A stretch of 64,000 nucleotides of DNA from Nannobrachium achirus (Eukaryota; Chordata; Actinopteri; Myctophiformes; Myctophidae), in NCBI GenBank assembly GCA_963921795.1, contig OY997654.1, positions 5,237,217 through 5,301,216 of the forward strand. The letters run 5' to 3'. Positions within the stretch are counted from its first letter, which is position 1. The number at the start of each line of letters is the position of its first letter. A program made the position numbers and the translations under genes. Positions 57,320 through 64,000 of this stretch are shown in pieces. Under the pieces are notes generated by a model. The model did not search any database. It was not told the DNA's origin and worked only from the letters and a program-made list of their open reading frames with translations.

Positions 57320-57838
57320 AAGACGGAAATTCAGTTTCCCTAGGAGAATCCGTTACAGCTGCTGAAAGTTGGGGTCCCATGAACTTAACTATACAGGATA
57401 AAACACACCAAAATAAATATGCTTTAAGTAGCATGTGAGGGGCCAAACTAGGGGTTTTGCATATGCATGCATGCATATGTCCTTCCTTCAATGAGTGCTC
57501 AGCTACAAATAATTGTGATCCTCCGTAGCAGTCAGAAGCTTATTTCAACTGGGCTGCCTTGACGTCAAACCTGATTCACTCATAGCAAGGCTATTAACGC
57601 ATTAAGACATGAAAAATACCTCAAAATGTCTTCTAAATCCTAAAGGTTTTCTGAAAAAGGTAAAACTCTTGGGGTCCTTGACACTAAAAACTTTGCGCAC
57701 CACAGATACATTTTTTTTCTCCGCAGACCCTATCGCAAAATATTTTTCTCCAGGGACCCACCAGAAGCAAAGCTTTGAGTTAAAAATGTTCACTCAAAAG
57801 TATATTCAAGATTTGCACAAAATGTCTCCATCTATTCT
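57320..57838. other. ckap5 intron, with hAT-like remnants
   Basis: GGGGTCCTTGACACT and CTCCAGGGACCCACC at 57670-57765 resemble internal hAT-MITE sequence. Otherwise unassigned. Confidence 0.3.
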
Positions 57839-58197
57839 ACAGTATCTATCTAGTATTATATAGTATAGACTAGTATAAAGTATATCTATCTAGTATTATA
57901 TAGTATAGACTAGTATAAAGTATATCTATATAGTACTGTATCATATAGTATAGACTAGTATAAAGTATATCTATACAGTATTATATAGTATAGACTAGTA
58001 TAAAGTATATCTATCTAGTATTATATAGTATAGACAAGTATAAAGTATATCTATATAGTATCATATAGTATTTAGTATAAAGTATATCTATATAGTATCA
58101 TATAGTATTTAGTATAAAGTATATCTATACAGTATTATATAGTATAGACTAGTATAAAGTATATCTATACAGTATTATATAGTATAGACTAGTATAA
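57838..58197. repeat. TAGTATA-rich minisatellite
   Basis: Units GTATAGACTAGTATAAAGTA then TATCTATCTAGTATTATATA, about 45-55 bp, around eight copies. Confidence 0.92.
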
Positions 58198-58212
58198 AGG
58201 CAGTAAAGCTAC

Positions 58213-58302
58213 CTGGAAGTTGGTCTCTTCCACCCTGGTTTCCTGGACAGCATGCTGACCAGAGCCTTACAGAGTCTCACTGCCATCAATCTGCTCCACC
58301 GT
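58213..58302 (-). pseudogene. ckap5: ckap5 relic exon (TOG3)
   Basis: Acceptor TGTGTAG, donor GTAGCT. VEQIDGSETL, then shifted KALVSMLSRKPGWK, then shifted ETNFQ, matching QALVRMLAKKPGWKETNFQ. Confidence 0.88.
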
Positions 58303-58455
58303 CTACACAAAAACAAAGTATTTCGCAGACTGAACAACAACAAAATATGTATACAGCAGTGGTTTTCAAACTTGTCTCAGGTCACCCCTGCAAATAACTT
58401 CAGAGGCAACCCTGAATAAGAATTACATGGATACTTTATGGAAACTTCAGATTTA

Positions 58456-59139
58456 TTGCGACCGTAGGTCGCACTTACTACAGAAAGCTGCTCGAAGTGT
58501 CCGTCTGTCCGTCCGTCCGTCCGTCCGTCCGTCCGTCACACACGTCACACGTCACACTTTTGCCCTGCTCATATCTCCGCAACCGTTGCCCCGATCCATG
58601 CCAGATTTTGCACACACACTCCTTACCTGCCAAACTACAACCTCCAAGGACCCCCGGAGCTCCAGGGACCCCCAGCTCCCTCGGGGACCCCCAAGTGTAA
58701 AAAATGAGCACATGTGCAAAAATTACCAAATGACCACCCCAACGGGGCTGCTCACGGGGCATTCCCGGGGACCACCCACTCCTGGTGCTCCAGAACGGAT
58801 GCAAAAGTGGTGGCGCCCCCAGTGGAGGACCCCCTGCCACTGCAGCTCACATAAAATGCCGTAACTCGGGCTAGGAGCGACCGGGAGAGCCGGGGCCGGT
58901 ACCTATTCGTCCGCCTTGGCGGCACGGAGACCCCACCCCTCATTTCTCACATGGCCCTCTAGCGCCACCATGAGGCCGATTCAGATTTTGCCCTAAAATC
59001 ACGAAAATCACTACACAGTATGTCTACACTCATGTCATCAACATGGATCAGGAAGATTTTGGAAAAACACATTTTTGCTCTATTTGTGGAGATAAGTGAC
59101 CTACGGTCGCTTATCTCCCGATTAGGGAGTCTTACTGGT
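58456..59139 (+). mobile_element. Palindrome-ended element, copy H (compact)
   Basis: Starts TTGCGACCGTAGGTCGCA (perfect 7-bp-arm hairpin), then (CCGT)n, CACACGTCACAC, CCTGCTCATATCTCC and the G/C-rich block. Ends with a near-perfect 31-base hairpin GGAGATAAG to CTTATCTCC, then GATTAGGGAGTCTTACTGGT. Confidence 0.85.
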
Positions 59140-59270
59140 GTTATACTATAATATGCTATGCAAATATGTAAATACCCCCCCCCCCACCCAAGATGCAGTA
59201 TGTCACAAGGAAAACTTAGAATATACATTACCATTAGGACAGATTAAAAATAACTTTCTACTTGACGCTT

Positions 59271-59341
59271 AAATAGCCGATCTACAAGCTCACAATGCAT
59301 CACAACGTGTCGTGTTGAGAGCTTGCAGCTCTACCATTTTT
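59271..59341. repeat. Hairpin motif copy
   Basis: AAATAGCCGATCTACAAGCT, CACAA, loop, GAGAGCTTGCAGCTCTACC. Confidence 0.65.
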
Positions 59342-59448
59342 GAGATTTGGTGTAGACTGAAAACAGGACGCACCAAGTGAAGTGCAGCTCAGGTTTTACA
59401 AAGTAAAATATTATGAAGGTATTCCGAGGCCACCCTGGCCTTGCGTCA

Positions 59449-59637
<189 letters not shown>

Positions 59638-59667
59638 TCAACACTGTCAACGCTGCCACAACGCACG

Positions 59668-59697
59668 CTTGTGAGCTTGTAGATCATCTATTTCTGG
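59668..59697. repeat. Hairpin motif, half copy
   Basis: CGCTTGTGAGCTTGTAGATC then ATCTATTT. Confidence 0.65.
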
Positions 59698-59749
59698 CAA
59701 AGACGTTTGGTGCAGAGGGAAAAGTGTAGACCAAGTATTGACAGTTCAA

Positions 59750-59951
59750 GTGGTTTAATGTCTGCAAATACACATTAATCCAACATACACTGATAGTGCT
59801 GTCAAACAAGTCTGAGCTGTTTAAGAAATCTACAAACATTTTTAATCTGCAACACAATAGTATACAATATATATTGGGGGGTCCCTGCTTCATCTTTCTC
59901 TCAGCAAAGGGGTCCTTGGCCAAGTTGGCCTGAACACATTGAAGACCCCTG
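59750..59951. mobile_element. hAT-type MITE, same family as 21428-21646
   Basis: Reverse orientation, ending TTGAAGACCCCTG. Shares CAATATATATTG and AGATGAAGCAGGGACC in complement. The same MITE-flank junction (CCCCTGTCATAGAGTATA) occurs at about 18578, so flank and MITE were copied together. Confidence 0.8.
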
Positions 59952-60083
59952 TCATAGAGTATACACCCAGCTATTAAAACACAGAACAGACATCATGATC
60001 ACAAGATTAACTTAGACCTCAATCACACTGCTGTTTAATAGGTCTCTTTTGCAAGACACTTTATGTACAGTATATATACTTAT

Positions 60084-60479
60084 TAGGGCTGGGATGCGAT
60101 TACAATTTTTAATCTAATTAATTACAGGCTCTGTGATTAATTAATCGCAATTAATCGCATCTTAATCGCACATCGATATTTGACCTGAGAAGCATTTTTT
60201 TTCAAGTAAAACCCATTTTGTTGTACGAGTGAATCAACAAGTGAGTTTTTTAAATCTAAATTTCGCATCCACTGGGCCAAGCAAAGCGCTCTGATCGGCT
60301 ACTTATCCATTTGCGTTTGTTGTCTCTTCTTGGTTGGTGCATCGCTATGATCGGTATGCCCGAAACTGAAGGTTCTGTGGTGCAAAAACTAGGTGTGATT
60401 AAAATGCGTTAATTTTTTTAATCGCGTTAATTTTCTGTAATTAATTAATCGCAATTAATCAGTTAAAGTCCCAGCCTTA
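60084..60479. mobile_element. hAT-type MITE, 396 bp
   Basis: TAGGGCTGGGATGCGATTA and inverse TCCCAGCCTTA, with ATACTTAT on both sides (60076-60083 and 60480-60487). Subterminal AATTAATCGCA repeats. Confidence 0.93.
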
Positions 60480-60668
60480 ATACTTATATATTATTCGCCC
60501 CCTCTATTGATGCACCTTCTCTTTATTGGTACTGTACTGCTCTTGTCTTTGTTTTGTTTGTTTTTCTCCCTCTTATCTATCTTTTCTTACGTCTCTGTAA
60601 CTTTGTAAATAACTGTATACTGCTGTGCTTCTACTGGACAACTGAATGTCCCCCTTGGGATAATAAAG

Positions 60669-60669
60669 G

Positions 60670-60700
<31 letters not shown>

Positions 60701-60701
60701 T
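60669..60701. repeat. (TATC)n microsatellite
   Basis: Eight ATCT units. Confidence 0.95.
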
Positions 60702-61210
60702 CATTGTGTTAAAGGCTTCTACTTAGACATAGTAATGATGGATGATAGGGTCAGATACATAAATAAACATTTTGTTTATAAGGTGATCAATGGTCTATGG
60801 TGGTAATTTATATTGACCATCTGTAGACTGCAGAGGGCGCAAGTGAGTCATTAATATCATTTCCCACCATGGAGAATAGTTTTTCAACAACACACAACAG
60901 CAGCAACATAGTTGTCTGTCTTTATTCTTTACTACAGTTGGAGACACATTCTCTGTTCTGATGAAGGCCTAAATGACAGAAACGTGGAATTACATTTCTT
61001 TTTGCAAGTTCCTGACAGTGTGCAGGTCTTTTTCTTTGATTTTATTATCAGAGATCCCCTTTTTGACTACAGTTGGGACACATTTAAAATGGAAAGGTCA
61101 ATATAATCACATCGGTGTATATTGTGGCTTTTTAGACACTTTTAGACACTCTATAGCCATATTTAGTGTATAACTGGTCACGTTTCTGGCACAAAACATG
61201 GCACAATAAA
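60702..61210. repeat. Dispersed segment, third copy
   Basis: Collinear with 18690-19130. Confidence 0.75.
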
Positions 61211-61580
61211 TGCACGTTTCTTGGGAGATCCTGCCTGGGTCCGTCTGACCGACCTGCTGTGAAAACTTCCCGCGGGGCTTGCACACAGTGCACAGAGCTG
61301 GGATGGGGCTGATTTTTACAGACCGAATCCGAGACATGACCACTACTGTCAGAGGCGGAATCATAGGGGGCGCCTGGGAGCTTGAGCGTACAGTTATGAG
61401 AGCCCATTGATTTTTCGCTGACAATTCCTAGCACTCAGACGTTTTCACAAGTTTTCCCAAACTGGCCAAACTGCATTCCTGGCACTCGGCCGATATCACA
61501 CGTTGGCTTTGTCCCTTTCAATTCAGGCTTTTGCAAATCCCGCCCCATTCTGCCCTGTTACTATGATGGGACATTAACCC

Positions 61581-61990
61581 TGGGCAGATTGTTTTTATAG
61601 TGGCAGTGAATGGGATTTTTTTTTCCCTTCATAGCCTCATTACAGCTATATAAAGTACCAAAGGAAAAACATCTAGGTGATATTAATAAAAAGGGAAGAC
61701 AAAGGTACAGTAGTTACATTGCAAAACAGGGGGTTTCCCCGAAAATATATGTTTTAATTTGTTTAATCCCAGTGGGACAGAATCACTATTGCAGATTCTT
61801 TTATAGTGGAAGTGGATGGGATTTCTTTTTCCTTCATAGCCTCATTACAGCTATATAAAGTACCAAAAAAAACACATCTACGTGATATTAATAAAAAGGG
61901 AAGAAACAGGTACAGTAATTACATAGCAAAACAGTAATTTTCCCCCGAAAATTTATGTTTTAATTAGTTTAATCCTCTGGATCGTAGAGA
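61581..61990. repeat. Tandem duplication of about 210 bp
   Basis: TTCATAGCCTCATTACAGCT and ATATAAAGTACC occur at about 61628 and 61836. The rest of both units is collinear. Confidence 0.85.
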
Positions 61991-62256
61991 GAATAGAAAT
62001 CGCGCATTGCATCTTGGGTAGGAAGAGGAGAACTATAATGGCCAAATTCCCCTGTTCTCCTCACATAATAGGCTGGCTTTTCGTAATTCTGCCCATTTAA
62101 AATATATGTACCCAAACGTAACAAGTTAGACCATTGATAAGGTCCATGTGAACTAGTCTGTTGAAGCTTATTCATTACAATGATCGCAAACGCTATGGTC
62201 GCGAGCGGCCTGGCCGTGCTCCGCAGTGCGGACAGCCGGTGAAAGGCGGCTCCCAC
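61969..62256 (-). CDS. Unidentified 95-codon ORF
   Basis: Single open frame, ATG at 62256 to TAA at 61969. It starts basic (HRLSALRSTARP), has a short hydrophobic stretch LATIAFAIIVMN at about residues 18-29, then an aromatic-rich segment (PYQWSNLLRLGTYILNG; YYVRRTGEFGHY) and an acidic end YDPED. The N-terminal part could be a mitochondrial or membrane signal, but this is conjecture. The frame starts in a locally CG-rich stretch and its stop falls inside the second copy of the 210-bp duplication. It could be a retrogene, part of a transposon, or chance. I do not recognise the family. Confidence 0.3.
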   Translation of the reverse strand: MGAAFHRLSALRSTARPLATIAFAIIVMNKLQQTSSHGPYQWSNLLRLGTYILNGQNYEKPAYYVRRTGEFGHYSSPLPTQDAMRDFYSLYDPED

Positions 62257-62594
62257 TTTCTCCGACTGCAGAACTCCACCCCCGCTTGCAAAAAGTGAAT
62301 GTATTTTTCTGGTTGGCCAGTCAGGGAGTCTCAGGGACCAATCAGAAGGCTGACAAACGGTGAATTAGAGTATAGGGCTAACACAGCGTCAAAGACCGCC
62401 CCACATCCTGGCTGTATGATGTAGCTCTGTTATACTGTAGCCTACCAAGACGAAGACGCACCGTCTCTGCGACCCCTGTGCCCCACACGCTGGACCACTA
62501 AAACGGCATCGCTGCAGTCCATTGCTTCCAACTACATTGCACTCAGCCCGTGGCCTGCGTATGCAGCTAGACACTTTTAGCACGTTTTTTTGCT

Positions 62595-62792
62595 TTGAGA
62601 ATCATGCTAAAGTTTTTCTCACGTGTGGAAATGGTCATCACACATGTGGAGGATTGTGTTGTCGGAAACAGCGCCCGCAAACGCATGGTGCAATTCTATG
62701 GAGACGACTTTGATGAAGCCAGGCTGACACTGCATTGTGACGTTTGCCTGGAGATGGCAAAGACCAGTGGACTCACATTCTTTACTTATTAA
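62595..62792 (+). pseudogene. Unidentified protein fragment next to a TTAA insertion
   Basis: Contains KRMVQFYGDDFDEARLTLHC and DVCLEMAKTSGLTF, which looks like real protein sequence (acidic/hydrophobic pattern, Cys pair). The stop codon is created by the TTAA of the element at 62793, so the original frame may have been cut short. Possibly transposase-derived; not recognised. Confidence 0.3.
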
Positions 62793-63289
62793 CTCATTAA
62801 AAGCCAACCCCGCGATGTCGCGGGAAAAGTAATAGAGTATCTATAGTGCCATCCACGCGATGTCGCGGGAAAAGTAATATATTACTGTACCGGCGAGTAA
62901 AAATACCTAGTACAATGGCCGACGCTCCGGAGACGAAATCCGCGCTGATTTGTCATCATCACGGCTCCACGAGCACACAATAGTCATCCCATAACATTGA
63001 GGTGGACGGCCGATCTCATCTTTAATGTCCATTATCTCAAAACTACACTTTAGAAGCTAGGATGGAGGCAGATGCTCGCTTATTTTACACAGTTATAAAA
63101 GCTCCCGGTCGGCCATTACACAACTCCACGTGGACACGCATCGGTTCCGGCGCACGATCCGATGACGTCAGACCGGAAGTACTTCCGGTCTAGACTTCTG
63201 GCCTTCAAAATAAGACAGCGGCCGTTAATGGGGCCGGGAGGGGGCACTCTGGACCCCCTAATCCGTTAATGTCCTGGGCTCAGAATGAG
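62793..63289. mobile_element. TTAA-target element, 497 bp (piggyBac/Kolobok-like)
   Basis: CTCATTAAAAGCC at the left and inverse CTCATTCTGAGCCC at the right, with TTAA at 62789-62792 and 63290-63293. The sequence CGCGATGTCGCGGGAAAAGT occurs twice near the left end (62811 and 62857). Confidence 0.8.
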
Positions 63290-63293
63290 TTAA

Positions 63294-63690
63294 GTAAAAG
63301 TCTCAATACTGCAATGTAGATGTACTTCAATTCAAAATGAACTTGAGTAAAAGTACGAAAGTATTGGCATCAAAATGTACTTAAAGTACCAAAAGTAAAA
63401 GTATAATTTTTTGGAAAATAGCAGATCTACAAGCTCACAAGGCGTCGTGATATGATGCGTTTGGAGCTTGTAGATCGGCTATTTTCAAACAACCTATAGG
63501 TATAATGGCTAAAGTGGTTAATGTGTGTTTTAAAATATTATAACTTATATCCAAAAAGTAACTAGTAACTAAAGTTTTCAAATAAATGTAGTGGAGTAAA
63601 AGTACAATATTTGGATCCGAGATGTAGTGGAGTAGAAGTAAAAGTATTGGAAATTGGAAATACTCAAGTAAAGTACAAATACCTACTTAA
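63294..63690. mobile_element. AGTACT-family hAT-type MITE with hairpin motif
   Basis: AAAGTAC repeats, AACTAGTAACTAAAGTTTTC, and the end TGGAAATACTCAAGTAAAGT. Related to 42135-42545 and 27985-28240. Confidence 0.7.
63413..63487. repeat. Hairpin motif, near-complete copy
   Basis: GAAAATAGCAGATCTACAAG, CTCACAA, loop GGCGTCGTGATATGATGCG, then GAGCTTGTAGATCGGCTATT and TTC. Confidence 0.85.
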
Positions 63691-63699
63691 AAAGGGGCG

Positions 63700-64000
63700 G
63701 GGTCAAACACGAGCACCCAGCTCAATATTGAAAATGCAACGTCCCTGACTACTGTGACTGTGACCGTCTCGCTCGACACTCATCCTGCAGCGTCGCGGAT
63801 GCGAGCTGCTGTCAGCTTGTAGATCGGCCACTTTTCTTTTGGCACGCAACACGGTGTGATGACGAGGGGTCACTCCGTGTGTAACAACCGGTTTGTTTTG
63901 TGGGCTAACGCTATACAATGGAGGTTAATTAAGTGGCGATATGGACCAGAACATCATAATTTATTCGCATTTATTGTCTGACCCGTTTCCATTCACAAAT
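63700..64000. mobile_element. Second copy of the TGTTTCCATAA element, uninterrupted
   Basis: Collinear with 280-555 and then 13694-13810, continuing off the window. It serves as the reference for the empty site. Confidence 0.85.

Noticed and set aside
61107..61434. Overlapping 100-codon minus-strand frames
   Set aside because: Two frames are open together, with no recognisable motif; part lies in a dispersed repeat shared with 18690-19130.

Overview
The window looks like teleost (ray-finned fish) nuclear DNA. It has no bacterial-style gene organisation. It is packed with fish-type repeats: an L2/Maui-like LINE, a tRNA-derived SINE with box A and box B, many hAT, Harbinger and TTAA-target MITEs, and long (AC)n tracts. 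The only host gene I recognise is an intron-containing relic of ckap5 (chTOG/XMAP215) on the minus strand. No intact host gene is visible.

Layout. (1) 1-14150 is a nest of insertions. A LINE fragment (1-120, resuming about 13970) is split by a TIR element (121-13966, CCA duplicated at both ends). That element is split by a 5'-truncated L2 (from 556). The L2's (ATT)n tail is split by a 12.3-kb block (1381-13684) with short inverted ends and an interior that is almost all satellite: a 412-bp higher-order satellite, then two opposed orientations of a GTGTACAC-rich array with 1.6-1.7-kb super-repeats. (2) 14150-21650 holds tandem duplications, LINE-derived duplicated segments and two well-delimited hAT-type elements. 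(3) 21712-23739, 29088-29466, 35647-38900 and 58456-59139 hold about eight copies of a family with palindromic ends. It resembles Helentron-associated (HINE-like) elements, and some copies carry arrays of the perfect SRF/CArG motif CCATATATGG. (4) 24000-35300 is mostly minisatellites, foldback elements and a Harbinger-type MITE that landed cleanly inside a minisatellite. (5) 38950-46750 holds TTAA MITEs, LINE 3' ends and the 3' half of the ckap5 relic. (6) 46837-52373 is a Ty1/copia retrotransposon with both LTRs, a target duplication, an initiator-Met primer site, and a 1.66-kb hAT-type insertion in gag. (7) 52470-59610 holds the 5' part of the ckap5 relic. One of its exons is broken by a TIR element, and one of its introns carries a 3.4-kb element with arms of about 1.2 kb. 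(8) 59700-64000 is further MITEs and two unidentified short ORFs.

Little works together here as a gene system. The biology is genome dynamics: layered insertion, satellite birth inside transposons, gene decay, and a tiny (about 65-75 bp) hairpin sequence that recurs inside several unrelated repeat families. Coordinates of repeat edges are by eye. Where a target-site duplication is quoted, the edge is firm to the base.
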